From Thermoleophilaceae bacterium (GTDB lineage: Bacteria; Actinomycetota; Thermoleophilia; Solirubrobacterales; Thermoleophilaceae): 34,498 bases of DNA. Each line of letters starts with the position of its first letter. Position 1 is the first letter of the stretch. The stretch is from assembly GCA_030447905.1 (NCBI GenBank), contig JAUJNZ010000001.1, forward strand, positions 101,352 to 135,849, given 5' to 3'. The translations under genes were made by a program, and so were the position numbers. The notes under the pieces were generated by a model. The model had not been told where the DNA came from, did not search any database, and was given only the letters and a program-made list of their open reading frames with translations. Below are positions 7,642-14,555 of the stretch, piece after piece.

Positions 7642-9171
7642 TTGGGGCCACCACTCCCTCCCACCTCGACTCCCGGAGCACGCACCACGTCCCTCTCGGC
7701 CTTCGAGGACCATCTCACGGCACCGCGCGGGCGCGGACGCCTGGCCACAGCGCGGCACGCCGGTGCCGCCGGCGGAGCGCCGTGCGGTGACCTCGTGCGG
7801 GTCGCCGTCCGGGTCGCGGGCGATCGAATCGCCGAGGCCGGGTACGAGGCTCGCGGGTGTGGAGCCGCCCAGGCCGCCGGCAGCGCGGTCGTGGAGCTCG
7901 TCGAGGGAGCGCCGCTGCTCACCGCCGCGCGCGTCGGCGCGGACGAGATATCGACGGCGCTCGGGGGGCTGACCCCGGGAAAGCGCCACGCGGCGACCCT
8001 CGCCGCCGATGCGCTCCACCGCGCGCTCGGCGCGGCGTCTGTCGACGCGCGGCTCGACGAGGGACCGCGCCGCACGCTCGTGGCCATGAGCGGCGGAGTC
8101 GACAGCGCGGTCGCGGCGCAGCTGGTCCGGGCTGATGGCGACGAGGTCGTGGCCGTGACCCTGGAGCTGTGGTCCGATCCCGCCAACGACGGCGAGCGCT
8201 CCTGTTGCTCTCCCCAGGCGGTGACCGGCGCGCGAGCCCTCGCCCACGCCATGGGCCTGCCTCACCTCACCCTCGACCTGCGCGAGCGCTTCCGACGCGA
8301 GGTGGTCGACGACTTCCTGCGCGAGCACGCCGCCGGAGGGACGCCCAACCCGTGCGTGCGCTGCAACGGCTTCGTCCGCTTCGATGAGATGCTCGCCCTG
8401 GCGCGACGCCTCGGGGCCCGACGGCTCGCCACCGGGCACTACGCGCACATCGTCCGCGATGCCGAGGGCCCCCTGCTCGCTCCGGCCGCCGACGCCGGCA
8501 AGGACCAGACCTACATGCTCGCGCGGCTCGAGCCGGCCGCCCTCGAGCGACTCCACTTTCCCCTCGCCGCGCGCACCAAGCTCGAGGTCAGAGCTGCCGC
8601 GCGCGAAGCCGGCCTCCCCGTCGCCGACCGCGCGGAGAGCCAGGATCTGTGCTTTCTGGCCGGGGTCGGCAAGCGCGGCTTTCTGCTTCGGCACGGCGAG
8701 CGTGCTCGCACCGGCGCGGCCGGGGGCCTCCGTCCCCGCGGCGAAATCGTCTCGGTCTCGGGCGCGGTGGTGGGCCACCACGAGGGCCAGGAGGGCTACA
8801 CGGTGGGACAGCGCCGCGGTCTCCGGGTCGCCGCCCCAGAGCCCCTGTACGTGCTCGCCAAGGACGCCGAGGCCAACCGGCTCACCGTCGGTCCGCGGGA
8901 GGCGCTCGCCAGCTCGACCGTCGCCCTCCGCGACGCCGTCCTCCACCGCGACGGCGCGCGGGTGGACCGCGTCAAGCTGCGCTATCGCTCGGCTCCCGTC
9001 CCCTGCCGCCTGGACGGCGCCCCGCTCCGCGGGTCGCACGCGCGTGCCTCGCTCACCCTCGCCCAGCCGACCGACGCCGCCGCCCCCGGCCAGACCGCGT
9101 GCCTCATGGCCGGCGACCGTGTCGTAGGCTGCGCCACAATAGGTGGAGATGACCGCGCCCCCCTCTCCTGA
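7642..9171 (+). CDS. mnmA: IscU/SufU-like scaffold domain fused to tRNA 2-thiouridylase MnmA
   Basis: The protein has 509 residues and two domains. Residues 18-130 are IscU/NifU-like: HLTAPRGRGRL at the start, then GGAPCGD with Cys48 and Asp50, RGCGAA with Cys73, and KRHAATLAADAL with His116. The third scaffold cysteine (IscU position 106) is Ala117 here. From about residue 145 a complete MnmA follows: PP-loop SGGVDS (150-155), a Cys188-Cys189 pair, NPCVRCN with catalytic Cys238, ATGHYAH, and SQDLCF with the second catalytic Cys337, then the barrel domains (GYTVGQRRGL). MnmA places sulfur on U34 of Glu, Gln and Lys tRNAs, using sulfur from a cysteine desulfurase relay. The fused scaffold could serve as the sulfur or cluster donor. 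The TTG start is a guess and the first 17 residues look non-native, possibly altered by the insertion element upstream. The end overlaps the next gene by 29 bases. Confidence 0.9.
   Translation: MGPPLPPTSTPGARTTSLSAFEDHLTAPRGRGRLATARHAGAAGGAPCGDLVRVAVRVAGDRIAEAGYEARGCGAAQAAGSAVVELVEGAPLLTAARVGADEISTALGGLTPGKRHAATLAADALHRALGAASVDARLDEGPRRTLVAMSGGVDSAVAAQLVRADGDEVVAVTLELWSDPANDGERSCCSPQAVTGARALAHAMGLPHLTLDLRERFRREVVDDFLREHAAGGTPNPCVRCNGFVRFDEMLALARRLGARRLATGHYAHIVRDAEGPLLAPAADAGKDQTYMLARLEPAALERLHFPLAARTKLEVRAAAREAGLPVADRAESQDLCFLAGVGKRGFLLRHGERARTGAAGGLRPRGEIVSVSGAVVGHHEGQEGYTVGQRRGLRVAAPEPLYVLAKDAEANRLTVGPREALASSTVALRDAVLHRDGARVDRVKLRYRSAPVPCRLDGAPLRGSHARASLTLAQPTDAAAPGQTACLMAGDRVVGCATIGGDDRAPLS
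9125..9130 (+). promoter_or_regulatory. TAGGCT -10-like hexamer
   Basis: TAGGCT sits inside the 3' end of mnmA, 12 bases before the GTG at 9143. It is the same spacing as at 56 and 2014. It may start a leaderless message for the anti-sigma-like gene and the sigma factor. Confidence 0.45.
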
Positions 9172-9556
9172 CGTCGAGCTGGTCGAGCTCGAGACCCCGA
9201 TCGGGTCCGAGTGGGAGCCCGTGTTCCGGCTCGTCCTCGGCGGGGTGGCCGATCGCCTCGGGCTCGGCTTCGAGGAGCTCGACGACCTCCAGCTCGCCGT
9301 CGAGCGCCTGCTCGCCGAGGCGGGCGCCCAGCGCTCGGTGAAGCTCGCCTTCGAGCTCGCCCCCGACCACGTGCGCACCCACGTCGGCCCGCTGAGCGAG
9401 GCCCCGATCGCCAAAGCCCTCCAGGGATCGCCCCCGGGCCCCGGCGAGCTCGGGCTGCGGCGGGTGCTCGAGACCGTCGTCGACTCCTTCGGCGTCGAGG
9501 AGTCCGACGGCGGAGAGCTCGTCGTGCGGCTCGAGAAGCGGGTCGGCCCGCGTTGA
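9143..9556 (+). CDS. RsbW-like protein with degenerate ATP site (possible anti-sigma factor)
   Basis: This 137-residue protein has the layout of an RsbW/SpoIIAB-type histidine-kinase-like ATPase. LETPIGSEWEPVFRLVLGGVADRLGL matches the family's first strand and helix. FEELDDLQLAVERLL matches the N-box helix, and LGLRRVLETVVDSFGV matches the last helix. The N-box Asn (normally E..xNA) and the glycine-rich ATP lid are not visible, so kinase activity is doubtful. Its TGA overlaps the TTG start of a SigB/SigF-family sigma gene, the classic place for an anti-sigma factor. GTG 9143 (12 bases after TAGGCT) or ATG 9149 could be the start. I infer a sigma-binding role, not shown by sequence alone. Confidence 0.6.
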   Translation: MEMTAPPSPDVELVELETPIGSEWEPVFRLVLGGVADRLGLGFEELDDLQLAVERLLAEAGAQRSVKLAFELAPDHVRTHVGPLSEAPIAKALQGSPPGPGELGLRRVLETVVDSFGVEESDGGELVVRLEKRVGPR

Positions 9557-10311
9557 CCACCTCGGCGCCCGCTCCCGGCCCATCGGGCGGCCCCGACCGC
9601 GAGCTGTTGCGCCGTTACCACGAGCACGGCGACGTCAGCGCCCGCGAGCAGCTCGTCGAGCGCCACCTTCCGCTGGTGCGCTCTCTGGCGCGCCGCTACG
9701 CCGGGCGCGGCGAGGCGCTCGAGGACATCGAGCAGGTCGGCACGATCGGCCTGATCAAGGCCATCGACCGCTACGAGCTCACCCGCGACGTCGCTCTGAC
9801 CACCTACGCGACGCCGAACGTAGTCGGAGAGATCAAGCGCCACTTCCGCGACCGCGGGTGGACGATCCGCATCCCGCGTGCGCTCCAGGAGCTGAACGTG
9901 AAGATGTCGGGTGCCGTCGAGCGGCTGACCGTCCGGCTCGCGCGCTCGCCGACGATCGCCGAGCTCGCAGTCGAGCTCGACGCCACGCCCGAGCAGGTGC
10001 TCGAGGCCGTCGAGGCGGGATCCGCCTACTCGCCGGTCTCGCTGTCGGCGAGCCCCGGGACCGAGGATGATCTCGATCTTATGGAGGTGATCGGGTCCGA
10101 GGACGAGGGGTTCGCGCGGACCGACGATCGCACCTCGCTCGAGCCGGCGCTCGGGGAGCTTCCCGAGCGCGAGCGGCGGATCCTGCGCATGCGCTTCGAG
10201 GAGGGGCTCACCCAGACCCAGATCGCCGACCGGGTCGGGCTCTCGCAGATGCACGTCTCGCGGCTCATCCGGCGCTCGCTCGAGAACATGCGCGAGGCGC
10301 TGTCGGGGTAG
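9553..10311 (+). CDS. RNA polymerase sigma factor, SigB/SigF/SigG family
   Basis: This 252-residue sigma-70 group 3 factor starts at the TTG overlapping the previous stop (TTGA). Region 2 is seen in EDIEQVGTIGLIKAIDRYEL and the -10-recognition helix LTTYATPNVVGEIKRHFRDRGWTIR, region 3 in PTIAELAVELDATPEQVLEAV, and region 4 in LPERERRILRMRFEEGLTQTQIADRVGLSQMHVSRLIRRSL. It has no N-terminal region 1.1. In this family the factor is held by an RsbW-type anti-sigma protein and released by an anti-sigma antagonist that a SpoIIE/RsbU phosphatase activates. A candidate phosphatase is encoded at 23781-24899, but no antagonist gene is in the window. Confidence 0.92.
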   Translation: MTTSAPAPGPSGGPDRELLRRYHEHGDVSAREQLVERHLPLVRSLARRYAGRGEALEDIEQVGTIGLIKAIDRYELTRDVALTTYATPNVVGEIKRHFRDRGWTIRIPRALQELNVKMSGAVERLTVRLARSPTIAELAVELDATPEQVLEAVEAGSAYSPVSLSASPGTEDDLDLMEVIGSEDEGFARTDDRTSLEPALGELPERERRILRMRFEEGLTQTQIADRVGLSQMHVSRLIRRSLENMREALSG

Positions 10312-10395
10312 CCAATCCGGTGACGCGCCCGTCTCGCCGTCCGGGTAGCCGCGTGAGCGCAGTATCGAGCGCGAAGAGAGGAGCACGCCGCGCAC

Positions 10396-10660
10396 GACGG
10401 TCTCGCGCAGGCGGGCGCCCCGACCTCGGTGAAGACGCGCTGCGAGACGTCGACGTTCCGACGCTCCTGATCGTGGGCGGCCGCGACGCGCCGGTGATCG
10501 AACTCAACCGCGAGGCGCTCGAAGCGCTCTGCGCACGCACCCGGCTCGAGATCGTCCCGGGGCGACCCACCTGTTCGAAGAGCCGGGGGCGCTCGACGAG
10601 GTCGCTCGCCTCGCCGGCGACTGGTTCCTCGGCCACCTGACAAGCGAGAGCGGCCCTTGA
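10396..10660 (+). pseudogene. C-terminal remnant of an alpha/beta (dienelactone-type) hydrolase
   Basis: AGGRPDLGEDALRDVDVPTL, then LIVGGRDAPVIELNREALE, is the last third of the hydrolase often encoded with, or fused to, phosphoribosyltransferases. It includes the Asp-containing strand VGGRD. The frame breaks in a G-run at about 10558-10566. In the next frame it continues as THLFEEPGALDEVARLAGDW, with the catalytic His in the THLF motif, and ends at TGA 10658-10660. Adding one G restores PGATHLFEEPG. The nucleophile half (GxSxG) is absent. The stop overlaps the phosphoribosyltransferase start as TTGA. Confidence 0.7.
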
Positions 10661-11316
10661 CCTACCGCGACCGCTACGACGCCGGCCGCCGACTGGCCGC
10701 TCGCCTAGCCCACCACGCCGGCGACCCGAGCGTCCTCGTACTGGGACTCCCTCGCGGCGGCGTGCCCGTCGCCGCGGAGGTGGCGAACGCGCTCGGCGCC
10801 CCGCTCGACGTCTACGTCGTGCGCAAGCTCGGCGTGCCCGACCAGCGCGAGCTCGCCATGGGGGCGGTCGGCTCGGGTGGAGTCCGGCTGATGAACGAGC
10901 GGGTCGTCCGCGCCTCCGACGTGGCGCCGGAGGCGATCGAGGAGGTGATCCGCGAGGAGGAGCGAGAGCTCGGCCGGCGCGAGCGGGACCTCCGCGGCGA
11001 GCGACCCGCTCCCGAGGTCGAGGGACGGACGATCGTCCTCGTCGACGACGGGATCGCGACCGGCTCGACCATGCGCGCGGCGATCGCGGCCCTGCGGGCC
11101 CGCGGCGCGCGCAAGGTCGTCGTCGGCGTGCCGATCGCGGCGTCTGAGACCTGCGCCGAGCTCGCCGAGGAGGTCGACGAGGTCGTCTGCGTGGCCACAC
11201 CCGACCCCGTCCGGGCGATCAGCCTCTGGTACGACGACTTCGAGCAGACGACCGACGCCGAGGTCCGCCGGCTCGTCGAGGGCGCCGCCGCGGCGAGCCC
11301 CCTGGACCCCTCCTAG
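10657..11316 (+). CDS. Phosphoribosyltransferase-family protein
   Basis: This 219-residue type I PRTase fold has a hood/N-terminal segment with VLGLPRGGVPVAAEVA and VVRKLGVP. The PRPP-binding loop is IVLVDDGIATGSTM (about residues 126-139), with the two acidic residues and the TGST turn intact. The start is the TTG at 10657. Proteins of this group occur beside dienelactone-type hydrolases and their substrate is unknown. The partner hydrolase is broken here. The Arg/Glu-rich stretch at about residues 88-120 replaces the usual flexible loop. Confidence 0.85.
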   Translation: MTYRDRYDAGRRLAARLAHHAGDPSVLVLGLPRGGVPVAAEVANALGAPLDVYVVRKLGVPDQRELAMGAVGSGGVRLMNERVVRASDVAPEAIEEVIREEERELGRRERDLRGERPAPEVEGRTIVLVDDGIATGSTMRAAIAALRARGARKVVVGVPIAASETCAELAEEVDEVVCVATPDPVRAISLWYDDFEQTTDAEVRRLVEGAAAASPLDPS

Positions 11317-11319
11317 ACT
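11314..11319 (+). promoter_or_regulatory. TAGACT -10-like hexamer
   Basis: TAGACT overlaps the TAG stop of the preceding gene and ends 7 bases before the GTG start of alaS. It suits a -10 box with transcription beginning at or beside the start codon. Confidence 0.4.
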
Positions 11320-11326
11320 TCTCCGC

Positions 11327-13993
11327 GTGAAGGCCGCAGAGATCCGCGAGACCTACCTCTCGTTCTTCGAGGCGCGCGACCACCGCCGCATGCCGTCGGC
11401 GTCGCTGGTCCCCCCGACGCACGACCCCTCGGTGCTCCTCACCACCGCCGGCATGCAGCCCTTCAAGCCCTACTTCCGGGGCGAGGAGCGCCCGCCGCAC
11501 CCACGCCTCACCTCGTGCCAGAAGTGCTTTCGCACGCCCGACGTCGAGAACGTCGGCTCGACCGCGCGTCATCTGACCTTCTTCGAGATGCTCGGCAACT
11601 TCTCGATCGGCGACTACTTCAAGGAGCGCGCCGTCGGGTACGCGCTCGAGCTATCGACCCAGGATTTCGGCTTCCGGGCCGAGGACATCTGGATCACCGT
11701 CTTCGGCGGCGACGAGGCGCTCGGCCTGGGGCCCGACGAGGAGGCGATCCAGCACTGGAGGACGATCGGTGTGCCCGACGAGCGCATCGTCCGCCTCGGG
11801 CGCGCCGACAACTTTTGGCAGGCCGGTCCGACCGGGCCGTGCGGGCCGTGCTCGGAGCTCTATCTCGATCGCGGCCCCGCGTACGGCCCCGACTCAGACC
11901 GTCCCGGCGACGACACCGATCGCTTCATCGAGTTCTGGAACCTCGTGTTCATGCAGTACGAGCTGTACGAGGACGGCCGCCTCGACCCGCTGCCCGCGCG
12001 AAACATCGACACCGGCGCCGGTCTCGACCGCGTGGCCATGCTCGCCCAGGGCGTCGACTCGGTGTTCGACACCGACTACCTGCGCTCGCTGATCGCAGTT
12101 GGGGAGGAGCTCTCGGGGCGCGCCTACGAGGGCGCCGACTTCGAGACCACGCGCGCGCTGCGCATCCTCGCCGACCACGGGCGCGGCATGAGCTTCCTGC
12201 TCGCCGACGGCGTCGTCCCCTCGAACGAGGAGCGCGGCTATGTCCTGCGGCGCATCATGCGCCGGGCGATCCTGCAAGGCCGCGTGCTCGGCATCGAGGC
12301 GAGCTTTCTGCCGCGCCTCGCCGAGCGGACGATCGAGATCGCGGGAGCGGCCTACCCGGAGCTCGGTCGCGAGGCCGAGACGATCGCCATGTGGGCGCGC
12401 TCCGAGGAGGAGGCGTTCGTCCGCACGCTGGAGCAGGGCGAGCGCCTGCTCGCCGAGGTCGTCCGACGCGCCCGCGACCAGGAGACGAGCTGGGTCTCCG
12501 CGGCCGACGCCTTTCGCCTGCACGACACCTACGGCTTCCCCTATGAGCTCACCAAGGAACTGCTCTCGGAGGAGGGGCTCGCCGTCGACGACCAGGGGTT
12601 CGCCGAGCTGATGGACGAAGCTCGCGAGCGCGCTCGGGCGGGTCGCCCGGTCGAGGTGAGCGGCCGAGCGGAGGCGCGTGCCGGCGGCGGCTCCGGCGAC
12701 GTCATCGCTCACGAGCGCGTGCTCGACTTCGTCCGCAGCGCCGCCTTTCCAACGCGCTTCCTGGGTTACGAGACGACCGAGGTCGACACCGTGCTCGGCG
12801 CGCTCGAGCCCGCCGATGGGCGCCTGTTGGCCAAGCTCGAGGAGAGCCCCTTCTATCCCGAGGGCGGCGGCCAGGTCTCGGACGCAGGCTTCGTCGAGCT
12901 GCCGTCGGGCGCGCGGCCGCGGGTGACCGGCGTCTTCCGCCTCGGCGACGACCAGGCGCTCGAGCTCGAGGTCCTCGACGCAGCTGGTCCGCCGCCGGCA
13001 CGCGGCGACCCCGTGCGCGCCCTCGTCGACCGCTCGAGCCGCCTCGCCACCATGGCCAACCACACGGCCACCCACCTGCTCCACGCCGCCCTGCGCGAGC
13101 GGCTAGGGACCCACGTCCGCCAGGCGGGCTCCTACGTGGGCCCCGACAAGCTGCGCTTCGACTTCACGCACGGCGAGCGCCTGAGCGATCGGATGCTTGC
13201 CGAGGTCGAGGAGCGGGTGACGAGCTGGGTCTCGGGCGCCCACCCGGTCCGCGCCGTGCACACAACCCGCGACGAGGCCGAGCGCCTCGGCGCCATGGCG
13301 CTCTTCGGCGAGAAGTACGGCGACTGGGTGCGGATGGTCGAGATCGAGGGAGTCTCGCGCGAGCTGTGCGGCGGCACTCACGTGACCTCGACCGCCGAGG
13401 TCGGCCTGTTCCACGTCACCGCGGAGACGTCGAGCGCCTCGAACGTGCGCCGCATCGAGGCCGTCACGGGACCCGGGGGAGCCGAGGCCTTCCGCGCGCG
13501 GACCGAGGCCCTGCGCGAGATCGCCGCGCTCCTGCGCGTACCCGAGCGCGACGCGCTCGCGGCCGTGCAGCGGCTGACCGAGCGAGTGCGCGAGCTCGAG
13601 CGCCGCCCGCGCGAGTCGGGTCGCGAGCTCGCCGAGGGACTCGTCGCCCGGGCGGTGGAGCTCGGAGGCGTCCGCGTGGTCACCGAGCCCGTCGAGGGCG
13701 TGGATCCCAAGGCGCTGCTCGAGCTCTCCGACCGGGTCAAGCAGACCCTCGGGGAGAGCGCGGTGGTGCTCGGCTGCACCCTCGACGGGCGGGCCCACCT
13801 GGTGGCCAACGTGTCGCCCGGTGCGGTCGAGCACGGAGTGCGCGCGGGTCAGGTCGTGCGTGCGGCCGCAGCGGCCGTGGGCGGGGGCGGGGGCGGGCGC
13901 GACACCATGGCCCAGGCCGGGGGCCGAGACCCCGAGAGGCTCCCCGAAGCGCTCGCGGCGGCCCGGCTGGCGGTCGAGCAGTCGCTCGCATAG
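11327..13993 (+). CDS. alaS: Alanyl-tRNA synthetase
   Basis: This 888-residue enzyme of full family length charges tRNA-Ala and edits mischarged Ser/Gly. The GTG at 11327 begins KAAEIRETYLSFFEARDHRR, the usual opening. The class II core shows LLTTAGMQPFKPYF, SCQKCFRTPDVENVG, RHLTFFEMLGNFS and GPCGPCSELY. The helical tRNA-binding part follows. The editing domain carries zinc motifs NHTATHLLHAAL (about 578-589, HxxxH) and LCGGTHV (about 679-685). The last part is the C-Ala domain with a DHHA1-like tail, including a glycine-rich GGGGGGR loop near residue 860. It is intact, with no frameshifts. Confidence 0.97.
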   Translation: MKAAEIRETYLSFFEARDHRRMPSASLVPPTHDPSVLLTTAGMQPFKPYFRGEERPPHPRLTSCQKCFRTPDVENVGSTARHLTFFEMLGNFSIGDYFKERAVGYALELSTQDFGFRAEDIWITVFGGDEALGLGPDEEAIQHWRTIGVPDERIVRLGRADNFWQAGPTGPCGPCSELYLDRGPAYGPDSDRPGDDTDRFIEFWNLVFMQYELYEDGRLDPLPARNIDTGAGLDRVAMLAQGVDSVFDTDYLRSLIAVGEELSGRAYEGADFETTRALRILADHGRGMSFLLADGVVPSNEERGYVLRRIMRRAILQGRVLGIEASFLPRLAERTIEIAGAAYPELGREAETIAMWARSEEEAFVRTLEQGERLLAEVVRRARDQETSWVSAADAFRLHDTYGFPYELTKELLSEEGLAVDDQGFAELMDEARERARAGRPVEVSGRAEARAGGGSGDVIAHERVLDFVRSAAFPTRFLGYETTEVDTVLGALEPADGRLLAKLEESPFYPEGGGQVSDAGFVELPSGARPRVTGVFRLGDDQALELEVLDAAGPPPARGDPVRALVDRSSRLATMANHTATHLLHAALRERLGTHVRQAGSYVGPDKLRFDFTHGERLSDRMLAEVEERVTSWVSGAHPVRAVHTTRDEAERLGAMALFGEKYGDWVRMVEIEGVSRELCGGTHVTSTAEVGLFHVTAETSSASNVRRIEAVTGPGGAEAFRARTEALREIAALLRVPERDALAAVQRLTERVRELERRPRESGRELAEGLVARAVELGGVRVVTEPVEGVDPKALLELSDRVKQTLGESAVVLGCTLDGRAHLVANVSPGAVEHGVRAGQVVRAAAAAVGGGGGGRDTMAQAGGRDPERLPEALAAARLAVEQSLA

Positions 13994-14013
13994 AGCGGGA
14001 AAAAAGACCGCTC
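13993..14013 (+). terminator. Hairpin after alaS
   Basis: GAGCGG (13993-13998) pairs with CCGCTC (14008-14013) around an A-rich nine-base loop, starting on the last base of the alaS stop. There is no T-tract afterwards, so termination may be partial. Confidence 0.4.
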
Positions 14014-14064
14014 CGAGCGAGAATTCCGTCGCCTCGGCCTTGCCTTTGCCGCCGGGACGGGCGC

Positions 14065-14070
14065 TACGCT
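14065..14070 (+). promoter_or_regulatory. TACGCT -10-like hexamer
   Basis: TACGCT ends 9 bases before the ATG of a 15-codon leader frame at 14080. A TTGCCT at 14040-14045 is a weak candidate -35 with a long 19-base gap. It may drive leader-ruvX-mltG-aroE. Confidence 0.4.
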
Positions 14071-14079
14071 CGCCGCGCG

Positions 14080-14127
14080 ATGCTCGCGGCCTCCACAGAC
14101 CCCGCCGCACGCCTCACCGACCGTTGA
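14080..14127 (+). CDS. Possible leader peptide coupled to ruvX
   Basis: This short frame, ATG to TGA, encodes 15 residues (MLAASTDPAARLTDR). Its stop overlaps the ruvX start codon as TGATG (14125-14129), so ribosomes finishing the leader could restart on ruvX. It begins 9 bases after a TACGCT hexamer, and ruvX itself has no Shine-Dalgarno-like sequence close by. I infer a leaderless coupling peptide. A short frame like this could also be chance. Confidence 0.35.
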   Translation: MLAASTDPAARLTDR

Positions 14128-14555
14128 TGCGGGTTCTCGCCCTGGACCACGGATCCGCCCGCTGCGGCGTGGCGATCTCCGACCCGACCGGCACCCTGGC
14201 CACCCCCCTGGCCGCCGTCGAGCGGCCCGAGAGCCGCCGGGGGCTCGCCGCCCTAGCCCGCCTGGCGGCCGAGCGCGGGGTCGAGCGCGTGGTCGTCGGG
14301 CTGCCGCTCACCCTCCGTGGAGAGGAGGGCGACCAGGCCGGCGAGGCGCGCGCGTTCGCCGCGCGGCTCGAGGCGCGCCTCACCGTCCCGGTCGAGCTCC
14401 TCGACGAGCGGCTGACCACGCGCCAGGCGATGCGGACCGGCGGGGCGGCCGACCTCGACTCGCGCGCCGCCGCCCACCTGCTCGAGGCCTACCTCGCGAG
14501 GCGCCCCGGGACACGCGAGCTCGCCGGCGACGCCGCGGAGGCGAAGCGGCCTTGA
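14127..14555 (+). CDS. ruvX: RuvX/YqgF-type Holliday junction resolvase
   Basis: This 142-residue protein with an RNase H-like fold is the conserved pre-16S rRNA nuclease / putative Holliday junction resolvase. The acidic residues are in place: Asp7 in LALDHGSARCG, Glu in LLDERLTT and Asp in DLDSRAAAHLLEAYL. VVVGLPLTLRGEEG is the family's second signature. The ATG at 14127 overlaps the stop of a 15-codon leader frame. The stop overlaps the mltG start as TTGA. The neighbours mltG and aroE form a very common bacterial order. Confidence 0.93.
   Translation: MRVLALDHGSARCGVAISDPTGTLATPLAAVERPESRRGLAALARLAAERGVERVVVGLPLTLRGEEGDQAGEARAFAARLEARLTVPVELLDERLTTRQAMRTGGAADLDSRAAAHLLEAYLARRPGTRELAGDAAEAKRP

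Noticed and set aside
7564-10395. A 943-codon open frame on the minus strand opposite mnmA and the sigma factor
   Set aside because: It is antisense to clearly recognised genes, its composition is His/Arg/Gly-rich as expected of a GC-rich shadow frame, and it shows no domain.
12661-13000. Possible small gene inside alaS on the minus strand
   Set aside because: Lies within the intact alaS frame; translation is Arg/Ala-rich with no start signal.
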